From assembly GCA_031256755.1 (NCBI GenBank), contig JAIRPZ010000016.1:1-23869 (forward strand): DNA of 23,869 nucleotides. Reading direction: 5' to 3'. The notes beneath the pieces were generated by a model, which was not told the DNA's origin, ran no database searches, and saw only the letters and a program-made list of their open reading frames with translations. The position numbers were made by a program, and so were the translations under genes. Numbering within the stretch: position 1 is the first letter of the stretch; every line of letters begins with the position of its first letter. Below, in pieces: positions 1 to 7,523 of the stretch. This DNA comes from Planctomycetaceae bacterium (lineage in GTDB: Bacteria; Planctomycetota; Planctomycetia; Pirellulales; Thermoguttaceae).

Positions 1-109
1 CACGTCACCTGCAAAGTCGGTTTTTTGCTGTAAAATGTCGTGAAAGCACCTTCCTAAATTGCCTGTATTGCCTAATATTTGTGAGTTTTAGGACTTTGCA
101 GTCGACGTG
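1..109. repeat. Imperfect 18-nt inverted repeat, MITE-like or hairpin, at the window edge
   Basis: Positions 1-18 (CACGTCACCTGCAAAGTC) and the reverse complement of 92-109 (CACGTCGACTGCAAAGTC) agree at 16 of 18 bases. The 73 nt between the arms are AT-rich and contain no credible gene; ATTGCC occurs twice, three bases apart, near 59-72. The spacing would suit a small non-autonomous element with terminal inverted repeats, or a long hairpin. The left arm begins at the first base of the window, so the true boundary and any target duplication cannot be seen. Confidence 0.4.
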
Positions 110-143
110 AGTACGTCACCCCGCTCTCATTCTCCTCTTCCCT

Positions 144-172
144 CTTTTTATTTTTTCCGCACGGGTTATAAT
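144..172 (+). promoter_or_regulatory. Probable promoter of the DUF5703 gene
   Basis: A perfect -10 box TATAAT lies at 167-172. The -35 position, 17 bases upstream, is only a T-rich stretch (CTTTTT, 144-149). Transcription would start near 179-180, leaving a short leader before the ATG codons at 203 and 218. This argues against the GTG at 107, which lies upstream of the promoter, as the start. Confidence 0.5.
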
Positions 173-217
173 GCTGTTTCGATTTCTTTTTTACATGCTG
201 CTATGAGACATTTCACC

Positions 218-2542
218 ATGAAACATTTGACAATTCTGCCGGCTCTTCTTTTCGCCTTCGGCACGGTTTCCTGTCCGGCACAAACAAGTACCGAAACTGC
301 CTTTCCCGTCTCAAAATACAATGTCGTCTGGGACTCGCCCGGCAAAACCGCCGCCGATTCCATGCCCGCCGGAAACGGCGACCTCGGTGCCAATGTCTAT
401 TCCGTTGAAAATGACGCACTTTATCTCCTGCTCGGAAAAACCGATGCCTTCGACTGGAACGGCAACGTGCTGAAAACCGGAAAAATCCGCATCCGCCTTC
501 ATCCCAATCCGTTCCGCACCGGCAAAGGCAAAATCACACAAACGCTCAATCTTGAGCAGGGATGTATCGACATTCACTCCCTCATAAGGCCCATCAGCCC
601 CGCATCAACCGGATGGAAACATCAGATTCATATCCGCATTTGGGTTGATGCCAACGCACCGGTGTATCGGGCGGAAATCACCTCCGATGAGAATTTCGAC
701 ATCCGTGTCGAACCGGAATTCCGGGAACGGCTGGACGGCACAACCGATACGCTGTCCGCCGAAGGAAACCGGCTCGTTTGGTTTTATACCAACGGTGAAC
801 GCAGCGCATTCTCCCGCGATTTGGCTTATTACAATATCACGGAAATGTCCGAAACGCATCCCGACCCGTATCAATACAACACCTTCGGATGCGCCTTGCA
901 GGTCAACGGGCAGGGCAGCGGACAGAGCAGCGGTCTTGTTCCGAAAAACAACGGCTTTAACGGACATGGCAAATCGTTTTCCGTTGAAATTGCTTCGCTG
1001 ACGCAGCAAACAAAAGACGTGAACAAATGGAAAAAAGATTGCTGCGCTTTGCTTGATTCCTACTCGCGTGAAAATGCTTGGGAAAAACATTGTGCATGGT
1101 GGAAAGCGTTTTGGAACCGGAGTTGGATTGCCGCTTCGGACAACACTCTGCCGGAAAATGAGCGGGAAAAAAATACTCCGCCGGCGAAGCCGGGGCAGCG
1201 TTCCGAAAAAGACGGCGGCTTTATTGTGTCGCAGGCATACAACGTTTCCCGGTATATGATGGCGTGTCAGGGACGGGGAAAATATCAAACGCAATTCAAC
1301 GGCGGCATTTTCACGTTTCCTTTCGGCGAAAATCATCTTCACCCGGACGAGCGGCTTTGGGGCAACCGGTTCACCTTTCAGAATCAGCGTCTTCTGTATT
1401 GGTATATGCTTGCCGCGGGAGATACGGAAATGATGCGTCCGTTTTTCCGTTATTACTTTTCCATTCTGGATTTGCGGAAGGCCATCACAAAGGACTGGTT
1501 CGGACACGGCGGTGCTTACTGGCGGGAAAATACCCAGTTGACCGGCATGGAAATCGGCGATGAAGACCAGATTCAAGGACTGATTTTCGCCAAACCGCCG
1601 AAACCGGAAAAAGGCAAACCGCTGCCTCCCGGCTGGTATAATAATTATTACTTCAACAGCGGTTTGGAAATGGCGGCGATGGCGTTGGAGTATTACCGCT
1701 TCACGGAAGACGAAAAATTCAAAAACGACATTCTGCTTCCTCTCTGCCGCGAGAATATGACGTTTTATGCGGAACATTATGAATCGGACAAAAAGGGAAA
1801 ACTGCTGCTTGAACCGGCTCAAGTGCTGGAAACGTGGTGGCAGGCAACGAATCCGCTGCCGGACATTGCGGGGCTGCACTATCTGACGGCAGGTCTTCTG
1901 CAAATTCCCGATTTGCCGCCGCAGGACAAAACATTTTACGAAACGCTGCAAAAGCAATTGCCGGACATTCCGTTCGGCGAAGAAAAGGGCAAAAAATTTC
2001 TGAAACCCGCGGATAAGTATGCGAAAAAAGGAAATATGGAAAACGGTGAACTTTATGCGGTTTTTCCCTATTCTCTTTTCGGTGTTTCTTTCGGGACGGA
2101 AGATATTGTTACGGAAACAATGGAGCGGCGTATCCATAAAAACAGATACGGATATAGTTGCTGGACGCAGGACCAGATTCACTTTGCTTGTGCGGGGATG
2201 GGGGAAGAAGCGGCGGACGGTTTGATTCACCGGTGGTCAACGTATGACGAGCGGGTACGTTTTCCGTTCTTCGGCAAAGAGCGTCCTGATGCGGTTCCTG
2301 ACTTTGACCACAACGGGGCGGGCTGTATTGCGCTGCAAAAAATGCTGGTGCAGGAAAACGCGTCGGGAAAAATTTATCTGCTTCCGGCGTGGACGGCAGC
2401 GTGGGATGTTTCGTTCAAACTGTATTTGCGTCACAACACGGTTATCCAAGGTTGCGTCAAAAACGGCAAACTGAAATCGTGGTCAATAACACCGGAACAC
2501 CGCCGCAAAGATGTCATCATTTCCAAAAACTATGCGGATTAG
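218..2542 (+). CDS. Exported DUF5703-type, glycoside-hydrolase-like protein
   Basis: The product, about 774 residues, appears to be an exported carbohydrate-active protein of the DUF5703 type. The N-terminus MKHLTILPALLFAFGTVSC is a signal peptide; the Cys could be lipidated but the lipobox is not canonical. The DUF5703-like beta domain begins near residue 34 (YNVVWDSPG) and contains SMPAGNGDLGANV (48-60), the family's most recognisable stretch. The second half, with LWGNRFTFQNQRLLYWYML and many aromatics, resembles the (alpha/alpha) barrel of GH95-like enzymes. Substrate and catalytic residues cannot be named from sequence alone. I chose the ATG at 218 because it gives a clean signal peptide and lies downstream of the TATAAT at 167; the ATG at 203 is nearly as good, and the frame stays open back to a GTG at 107. 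The gene is convergent with the next one and seems to be a single transcription unit. Confidence 0.75.
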   Translation: MKHLTILPALLFAFGTVSCPAQTSTETAFPVSKYNVVWDSPGKTAADSMPAGNGDLGANVYSVENDALYLLLGKTDAFDWNGNVLKTGKIRIRLHPNPFRTGKGKITQTLNLEQGCIDIHSLIRPISPASTGWKHQIHIRIWVDANAPVYRAEITSDENFDIRVEPEFRERLDGTTDTLSAEGNRLVWFYTNGERSAFSRDLAYYNITEMSETHPDPYQYNTFGCALQVNGQGSGQSSGLVPKNNGFNGHGKSFSVEIASLTQQTKDVNKWKKDCCALLDSYSRENAWEKHCAWWKAFWNRSWIAASDNTLPENEREKNTPPAKPGQRSEKDGGFIVSQAYNVSRYMMACQGRGKYQTQFNGGIFTFPFGENHLHPDERLWGNRFTFQNQRLLYWYMLAAGDTEMMRPFFRYYFSILDLRKAITKDWFGHGGAYWRENTQLTGMEIGDEDQIQGLIFAKPPKPEKGKPLPPGWYNNYYFNSGLEMAAMALEYYRFTEDEKFKNDILLPLCRENMTFYAEHYESDKKGKLLLEPAQVLETWWQATNPLPDIAGLHYLTAGLLQIPDLPPQDKTFYETLQKQLPDIPFGEEKGKKFLKPADKYAKKGNMENGELYAVFPYSLFGVSFGTEDIVTETMERRIHKNRYGYSCWTQDQIHFACAGMGEEAADGLIHRWSTYDERVRFPFFGKERPDAVPDFDHNGAGCIALQKMLVQENASGKIYLLPAWTAAWDVSFKLYLRHNTVIQGCVKNGKLKSWSITPEHRRKDVIISKNYAD

Positions 2543-2550
2543 CGAAGATT

Positions 2551-2594
2551 AGCGTTGCGGACGTGACATTGATCCGCTGGTTGTGCGCAACGCT
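2551..2594. terminator. Inverted repeat between convergent genes
   Basis: AGCGTTGCG (2551-2559) and CGCAACGCT (2586-2594) form a perfect 9-bp stem with a 26-nt loop, in the 67-nt gap between two convergent genes. A bidirectional terminator is a natural reading. However, the loop is long and there is only TTTCCCCC after it, not a T-tract, so the role is uncertain. Confidence 0.35.
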
Positions 2595-2609
2595 TTCCCC
2601 CGATACCGT

Positions 2610-4343
2610 TTACCATACCGTATCGCCGTGATTCCGATCTTTCGGATTTTTTGGTGTTCCCGCAATTCCGTTGTCGTCAACGCCGTTAGCACCGAAAGAA
2701 TACAGAATGAATTTGTCCGCCGCAGATTTATCGCCGGCAGCCGGTTTATACGTGATTGTTTTTCGTCCGGTAAAACCGTCCGGCGGTACTTCATCGAGAT
2801 ATTGCGGAACCAATGCGTCCAAGTTGTCGGGATACTTGCCGCTGTCGGTTTTATAACGTTCCAGCGCAACCGCCGTCCGCATTAAATCTAACCGTGTTCC
2901 GCTGCGGACAATGGTATTATTGACCGAATCCAGTGCCGGAATCAGTAAATTTGCTGCAAGATCGCCGGCTAACCGCGACCGGTAAGAAACCAGCGGCAAC
3001 AGCAGCCATTGACTCCTGTTTTTCTCGAAATCACCGGTCATTTTTTCCACCTTTTCACTATACTTTTTACTGGCAGCCAGCAACGCCGCCGGACTGCTGC
3101 ATACACGTAACTCCCGCCAATATTCGCCGATGTAGTCGTGCATCCGTTTACCAGCAATATTCATATCAATCGGCAAAGCAAAAATGAACATACGAAAATC
3201 AACAAAACCGTTTCTTTCATCGCAGAACTTCGCGAATTCCCGCATCTGCATAATGCCTTGCCATCCGCTTGCTTGAGACAAACGATACAGACATTCATAT
3301 TCCACCACTGATTCAAAAACAGCATCAAACACTTCCAGACACCAATGACCCGGCAGTGATTCCAGACCGGCAGCGAACTTCGCCAACTGTTCCGCTGACG
3401 GCTTGCCCTGTTCCAAAATCACTTTCACCGATTCGACTGCCAAATCGTCGCAGGATAATCCGACAAGTTTTGTCACGCAAAACTCTGCCCGCTTCAGATG
3501 TTTGGCAAGATGCAGGATAGACATTGCATCATCAAACGCGCCGTCAATGTCGCCGCGTCCGACACGTTCCATGATGCGGATTCGCAACTCCCGTGCAAAA
3601 GTCCGCTGTGCCTGCGCTGCCGGAAGCAATATCCAACACATCCAGTCCTCCCGCCGCTGCCACTCAACATAATGCGGCTTGCGGACGGTTTTGCTGACAA
3701 GGTCGAGAACCGGTGAACGTTCTTTCAGCCACGCCGCCGTCTCCGGCTGGTCGGCCGATTTCCAAGGGGCAGTCGCCAGTTTTTCGCGGAGTTCCTTTTG
3801 CTTCTCATCGTTCCATTCCTTATCGCCTTTATGCAATTTTTGGATAACCGACTCCCAAGCCGGTGATTTCAGATATTTTGGTTCGGCTTCGGGGTCAATA
3901 TACATGGCGGTACACAGCGGTTTGTAATACTGTTCGTACCAGTTATAAGAGCCGCCGCGGTCTTGCTGCGGTTTGCCGGAGACGATTTCGTCCCACGTAT
4001 ATTCTGCAATAAGAGCGGCTTGTTCGAGAACGGCAGGACCGAGAGCGGCGATGACATCGCGCATTCCGTTTTCTTCCGGCGGCGAAAATTTATACGCCCG
4101 TTGTTTTTCATACGCGCCGAAGTAGTCCAGTGTGCCGTCGGGTTTGAAGGGTTCGGTGATGCCGGTGGTCAACGTTGAAATTTGCAGCGGCGTTGTATGC
4201 AGGCAGAAATACCAGCATAAAACGGCGAGAACGGCAAGCGTCCCGTAACGTTTGCGGTTGCGTTTGCCGTTGTCAAACGGTTTTCCCGGTTGGACAGTTT
4301 TTGGTTCGGCAGCGGTCATGGTCATTTTCTCTTTTGAAGTCAT
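2610..4343 (-). CDS. Membrane-anchored planctomycete protein with pseudopilin-like C-terminal tail
   Basis: This encodes about 577 residues with a charged cytoplasmic start, one membrane segment (about 33-50, YGTLAVLAVLCWYFCLH) and a large extracytoplasmic part rich in Trp and charged residues. The last 85 residues begin ALERYKTDSGKYPDNL and continue with LVPQYLDEVPPDGFTG and YSFGANGVDDNG. That is the pattern of type II secretion pseudopilin (GspG-like) C-termini, widely attached to otherwise unknown proteins in Planctomycetota. No enzymatic motif is visible and I assign no reaction. The ATG at 4343 was chosen because AAGGA lies just before it; the open frame runs further up to 4451, and ATGs at 4325 and 4319 are alternatives. 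The gene is divergent from gspE, with about 206 nt between them. Confidence 0.65.
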   Translation of the reverse strand: MTSKEKMTMTAAEPKTVQPGKPFDNGKRNRKRYGTLAVLAVLCWYFCLHTTPLQISTLTTGITEPFKPDGTLDYFGAYEKQRAYKFSPPEENGMRDVIAALGPAVLEQAALIAEYTWDEIVSGKPQQDRGGSYNWYEQYYKPLCTAMYIDPEAEPKYLKSPAWESVIQKLHKGDKEWNDEKQKELREKLATAPWKSADQPETAAWLKERSPVLDLVSKTVRKPHYVEWQRREDWMCWILLPAAQAQRTFARELRIRIMERVGRGDIDGAFDDAMSILHLAKHLKRAEFCVTKLVGLSCDDLAVESVKVILEQGKPSAEQLAKFAAGLESLPGHWCLEVFDAVFESVVEYECLYRLSQASGWQGIMQMREFAKFCDERNGFVDFRMFIFALPIDMNIAGKRMHDYIGEYWRELRVCSSPAALLAASKKYSEKVEKMTGDFEKNRSQWLLLPLVSYRSRLAGDLAANLLIPALDSVNNTIVRSGTRLDLMRTAVALERYKTDSGKYPDNLDALVPQYLDEVPPDGFTGRKTITYKPAAGDKSAADKFILYSFGANGVDDNGIAGTPKNPKDRNHGDTVW

Positions 4344-4382
4344 TTTCCTTTTTGAATGATGAAGATAAGGCTTTCGTGATTG

Positions 4383-4388
4383 ATTATA
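4383..4388 (-). promoter_or_regulatory. Possible -10 box for the membrane-anchored protein gene
   Basis: Read on the minus strand this is a perfect TATAAT, about 39 nt upstream of the chosen start at 4343. I find no good -35 box at 16-18 bases. It lies in the divergent gap before gspE; no equally good box was found for gspE itself. Confidence 0.35.
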
Positions 4389-4549
4389 GAGCATTTTTCG
4401 GCGGAAAGGATTCGGGAAACAGCGTTTTCCGTTTCTGTTTCGGACGCACACCGCAAAGGGATTTTATATGTTAAAATAGAACCGGACGGCAATGCTCCGG
4501 CTGCCGTTAAAAGACATTTTTACAAGAACATTCTTCTTTCCGGTTTTAT

Positions 4550-6265
4550 ATGGCATTACGGCGTTTCGGTCAGATTCTTGCAGACCTCGGTCTCGTCAAC
4601 GAAGATCAACTTGAAGTCCTGCTCGAAGAGCATCAGTTGCGGCACGGCGAAAAAATCGGCGAAACCGCCGTTTCGATGGGATACATCAACGACGATCAAA
4701 TCGCCGTCACACTCGGAGAACAACTCGGTCTGCCTGTCATCGGACTTGCCGATCTCACCATTCCGCCCGACGTGCTTGCGCAAATCACGGAACCGATGGC
4801 GCAACTCTATAAAGTCATTCCGGTCAGTTTGCGGAACGATGTGCTGACGGTTGCCATGTGCGATCCGCAGAACATTACCGTTCTCGATGAACTCCGTAAT
4901 TTTCTTGGCTGCGATGTCCGCGCCGTCATCACCACCGAACGGGAAATCCGGCAGGCACTCAACCGCTATTACGCATCAGACATTGAGAGCGTAGAATCCA
5001 TTATCGGCGAATTGGAAAAAAGCAAACTTTTCCGGGATGCGGTCGAAACAATGGAAAGCGGCGGTGCCGTCGATTTGGCAAGTATCGAAGCCATCAGCGA
5101 ATCCGCTCCTGTCCGCAAACTGCTCAATATGGTTTTTCTGCTCGGAATCAAAGACCACGCCAGCGATATTCATTTTGAACCGTTTGAAGAAGAATTCAAA
5201 ATTCGGATCAAAGCGGACGGTACGCTGTACGAAATGGTTCCGCCGCCCCGTCACCTTGCATCTGCGATTACGACACGTATCAAAGTGATGGCTGACCTCG
5301 ACATTGCGGAACGCCGTCTGCCGCAGGACGGACGTATCCGGCTGACTGTCGGCGGTCACGTTGTTGATCTCCGGGTCAGCGTGCTGCCGACCATGTTCGG
5401 CGAAAGCGTTGTCTGCCGGATTCTCGATAAATCGGTGGTGATGCTTGATCTTGACAATGCCGGAATGGATAAAGCACTGCTGCGGGAATTCCGTAAAATC
5501 CTTGAACGCCCGAACGGGATTGTTCTTGTGACGGGACCGACCGGTTCGGGCAAAACAACAACGCTTTACGCCGCGCTCTCCGAAATGAACACGATTACGG
5601 ACAAACTGATGACCACCGAAGACCCTGTCGAATATGATATTGACGGCATTGTTCAAATGCCGATTGATGCGGACATCGGCAACACCTTTGCTCAGTGTTT
5701 GCGGTCGATTTTGCGGCAGGACCCTGACGTGATTCTTGTGGGAGAAATCCGGGATAAGGAAACAGCACAAATTGCCGTGCAGGCATCGCTGACCGGTCAC
5801 TTGGTATTCAGCACGCTTCACACGAATGATGCACCGAGTTCGATCACCCGCTTAAAAGATATGGGGATTCCTTCCTTTTTGATTACGGCGACGGTGCAGG
5901 CGATTCTTGCTCAGCGGCTTGTCCGCACGATTTGCAAGGAGTGCCGGGAACAGTTCAAACCGTCGCTGGAACAACTTCATGAATTGCAGATTACGCCGGA
6001 AACGGCTGCCGGTAAAAGTTTTTACCGGGGGAAGGGCTGCGTTGTCTGCAACAATACCGGCTATAAAGGGCGGACGGCAATTCATGAATTTATGGTCATC
6101 AATGATGAAATCCGGGCATTGATCAATAACGGAGTTTCGGTTGCGGACTTGCGGGAAGCCAGTTCGCGAAACGGTATGTTGACGCTTCGGGAAGCCGGAC
6201 TGCAAAAAATCTACGCCGGAGTGACAACGATTGAAGAAGTCGTCCGTGAAACCGCTGTGGATTAA
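4550..6265 (+). CDS. gspE: Type II secretion / type IV pilus assembly ATPase GspE (PilB-like)
   Basis: A 571-residue cytoplasmic hexameric ATPase that powers pseudopilus or pilus assembly. An MshEN-type N-terminal domain (about 5-145) is followed by the ATPase core. The core shows Walker A GPTGSGKTT (329-337), Asp box TTEDPVEY (355-362), Walker B region DVILVGEIRD (393-402) and His box GHLVFSTLHTNDA (416-428). A zinc-binding tetracysteine follows: Cys462, Cys465, Cys497 and Cys500, ahead of the typical TGYKGR. All catalytic motifs are intact and the length is normal for the family. GspE and PilB cannot be separated here because no gsp or pil cluster surrounds the gene; the only likely partners nearby are the PilO/PilP-like protein at 9326 and the pseudopilin-like tail protein upstream. 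No clear Shine-Dalgarno precedes the ATG. Confidence 0.93.
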   Translation: MALRRFGQILADLGLVNEDQLEVLLEEHQLRHGEKIGETAVSMGYINDDQIAVTLGEQLGLPVIGLADLTIPPDVLAQITEPMAQLYKVIPVSLRNDVLTVAMCDPQNITVLDELRNFLGCDVRAVITTEREIRQALNRYYASDIESVESIIGELEKSKLFRDAVETMESGGAVDLASIEAISESAPVRKLLNMVFLLGIKDHASDIHFEPFEEEFKIRIKADGTLYEMVPPPRHLASAITTRIKVMADLDIAERRLPQDGRIRLTVGGHVVDLRVSVLPTMFGESVVCRILDKSVVMLDLDNAGMDKALLREFRKILERPNGIVLVTGPTGSGKTTTLYAALSEMNTITDKLMTTEDPVEYDIDGIVQMPIDADIGNTFAQCLRSILRQDPDVILVGEIRDKETAQIAVQASLTGHLVFSTLHTNDAPSSITRLKDMGIPSFLITATVQAILAQRLVRTICKECREQFKPSLEQLHELQITPETAAGKSFYRGKGCVVCNNTGYKGRTAIHEFMVINDEIRALINNGVSVADLREASSRNGMLTLREAGLQKIYAGVTTIEEVVRETAVD

Positions 6266-6298
6266 CAGCGGCAGTCCTTGCCGGACGGGCATTTTTTT
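6252..6298 (+). terminator. Probable terminator of gspE
   Basis: CCGCTGT (6252-6258) pairs perfectly with ACAGCGG (6265-6271) around the gspE stop codon. A second, weaker hairpin (GTCC/GGAC, 6274-6286, or TGCC/GGCA, 6279-6291) leads directly into seven Ts at 6292-6298. The second hairpin lies inside the left terminal repeat of the Rpn element, so the element may supply the terminator. Confidence 0.4.
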
Positions 6299-6313
6299 AA
6301 TTGATAATTGATA
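6270..6313 (+). repeat. Left terminal inverted repeat of the Rpn unit
   Basis: Matches the reverse complement of 7421-7464 at 38 of 44 positions: 17 perfect, 12 half-matching, 15 perfect. It starts five bases after the gspE stop codon and contains a small palindrome, GTCC-TTGCC-GGAC, that could fold by itself. Confidence 0.7.
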
Positions 6314-6445
6314 CTGGAAAATTGATAATTAGAAATAGAAATAAAAACATTATCCTGTAAAATCATTCAATCCTGTCAATCCTGTTAAAAAAATAACAAT
6401 GAAAAAATGGGGGACGAATGCCTCCTGCTTTCTGCCTTTCAAATC

Positions 6446-6454
6446 TGCTAAAAT
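6446..6454 (+). promoter_or_regulatory. Possible extended -10 promoter of the Rpn gene
   Basis: TGCTAAAAT is an extended -10 element (TG-N-TAAAAT) about 34 nt upstream of the chosen start at 6489. No convincing -35 box is present, as is usual for extended -10 promoters. Confidence 0.35.
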
Positions 6455-6488
6455 AACACTGTCCTATGCATGTAAAAGAGAATTTGCC

Positions 6489-7337
6489 ATGAATGACAAA
6501 GTAGCGCGTTATATCAATCCCTACACCGATTTCGGGTTCAAAAAGTTGTTCGGCGAAGAGGCGAACAAGGACTTGCTCATTGACTTCCTGAACGCCGTTT
6601 TGCCGCTGAAAAGCAAAATCGTCAGTTTGACGTTCCGCAATCCCGAACAATTGCCGGATAACAACGTCGACCGCAAAGCCATTTTCGATATTGCCTGCAC
6701 CGGCGAACACAACGAGCAATTCACTGTCGAGATGCAGAAGGCACGCCAGAAGTATTTCAAGGACAGAGCGTTGTTTTACCTGTCGTTTCCGATTCAGCGG
6801 CAAGCCCAAAAAGGTGACTGGGATTTTAATCTCAATCCGGTTTATCTTGTGGCGGTGCTGAATTTTACTTATGACGAAAACGAAGAAAAACAAAAAATTT
6901 ACCGTCTCGTTTCATTGAAAGACCAAGACGGTGAAGAGTTTCTGGACAAGTTGAAGATGGTCTTCTTGCAGATGCCGCTGTTCAGTTTAACGGAGCCGGA
7001 GTTGAAAACACGGAAGGACAAGTGGATGTATTTCCTGAAGAACTTGGAGGACTTTGACGAGATTCCATCAATCCTTCGCGAACCGGTCTTTGAAAAGGCT
7101 TTTTCGGAGGCGGAGTATTACCGGTTGTCTCCGCTGTTGCAGGAACAGTATCAGCGGGACTTGATGGCATATCGGGACAACGTCAACGTTGTCGAAACCG
7201 CAAGAAGAGAGGGCGAGGCAAAGGGGAAAGCCGAAAAAGCCGCCGAGACCGCCCGAAAAATGAAAGCGGACGGAGTCGAAGTGTCGCTGATTACAAAATA
7301 TACCGGACTTCCGGCATCGGAAATCGAGCGGCTGTGA
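6489..7337 (+). CDS. Rpn family recombination-promoting nuclease / PD-(D/E)XK putative transposase
   Basis: A 282-residue protein of the Rpn/YhgA group, DNA endonucleases with a PD-(D/E)XK fold linked to RecA-independent recombination. The N-terminus MNDKVARYINPYTDFGFKKL is diagnostic, and the catalytic core is visible as Asp67 (AIFDIAC) and Glu81-x-Gln83 (TVEMQ). The tail has a charged Glu/Lys/Ala helix (ARREGEAKGKAEKAAE) and ends with a short helical motif (SLITKYTGLPASEIERL) typical of the family. The start at 6489 fits these homology features; the frame is open further upstream to 6399, but that stretch is not family-like. The gene is the only cargo between inverted repeats. It seems full length and undamaged. 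Confidence 0.88.
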   Translation: MNDKVARYINPYTDFGFKKLFGEEANKDLLIDFLNAVLPLKSKIVSLTFRNPEQLPDNNVDRKAIFDIACTGEHNEQFTVEMQKARQKYFKDRALFYLSFPIQRQAQKGDWDFNLNPVYLVAVLNFTYDENEEKQKIYRLVSLKDQDGEEFLDKLKMVFLQMPLFSLTEPELKTRKDKWMYFLKNLEDFDEIPSILREPVFEKAFSEAEYYRLSPLLQEQYQRDLMAYRDNVNVVETARREGEAKGKAEKAAETARKMKADGVEVSLITKYTGLPASEIERL

Positions 7338-7354
7338 AATAATTGATAATGGAA

Positions 7355-7435
7355 AATTGATAATTGATAATTTAGGAAAGCAAAGTACCGCTGTGAGCGG
7401 TTGAATTTCTCATTTTTAATTATCAATTATCAATT
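7355..7435. repeat. Perfect 18-nt inverted repeat downstream of the Rpn gene
   Basis: AATTGATAATTGATAATT (7355-7372) is exactly complementary to 7418-7435, with 45 nt between the arms. The right arm overlaps the right terminal repeat, so the inside of the element's right end carries both orientations of the word. It may work as a terminator-like hairpin for the nuclease gene. Confidence 0.6.
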
Positions 7436-7464
7436 AAAATATGTCTTGTCCGGCAAGGACTGCC
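7421..7464 (-). repeat. Right terminal inverted repeat of the Rpn unit
   Basis: Reverse complement of the left repeat (6270-6313), with the outer 17 nt identical (7448-7464) and the inner 15 nt identical (7421-7435). Weaker similarity continues outward for about six bases at both ends. Confidence 0.7.
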
Positions 7465-7523
7465 CTTGTTTTGCCTTTGCGGAATTGTTACGATTGATCG
7501 GTCATTCGTCATTTTGTATCCGT

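Larger units (their letters stand above)
6270..7464 (+). mobile_element. Putative Rpn-nuclease mobile unit bounded by inverted repeats
   Basis: A 1195-bp segment holds one gene, an Rpn/YhgA-type nuclease, between inverted repeats at 6270-6313 and 7421-7464. The outer 17 nt of the two ends are perfectly complementary (GGCAGTCCTTGCCGGAC on the left), as are the inner 15 nt (AATTGATAATTGATA); the 12 nt between them are diverged. Further copies of the AATTGATA word lie just inside both ends, including a 16-nt direct repeat, TGGAAAATTGATAATT, at 6315-6330 and 7350-7365. I see no target-site duplication. Mobility is inferred from this architecture and from the family's link with recombination. Confidence 0.55.

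Noticed and set aside
605..2230. Long minus-strand open frame (541 codons) opposite the DUF5703 gene
   Set aside because: It is rich in Arg, Phe and Val with no recognisable domain, and lies fully opposite a well-supported gene; it is a reading-frame shadow.
6299..7440. AATTGATA repeats as a CRISPR array or replication origin
   Set aside because: The units are short, irregular and partly inverted, with no spacers of constant length, no cas genes and no DnaA-box cluster; they belong to the ends of the Rpn unit.
6261..7473. Target-site duplication around the Rpn unit
   Set aside because: The bases just outside the two ends (ATTAACAGC and CTTGTTTTG) do not match as direct repeats, so no duplication is claimed.
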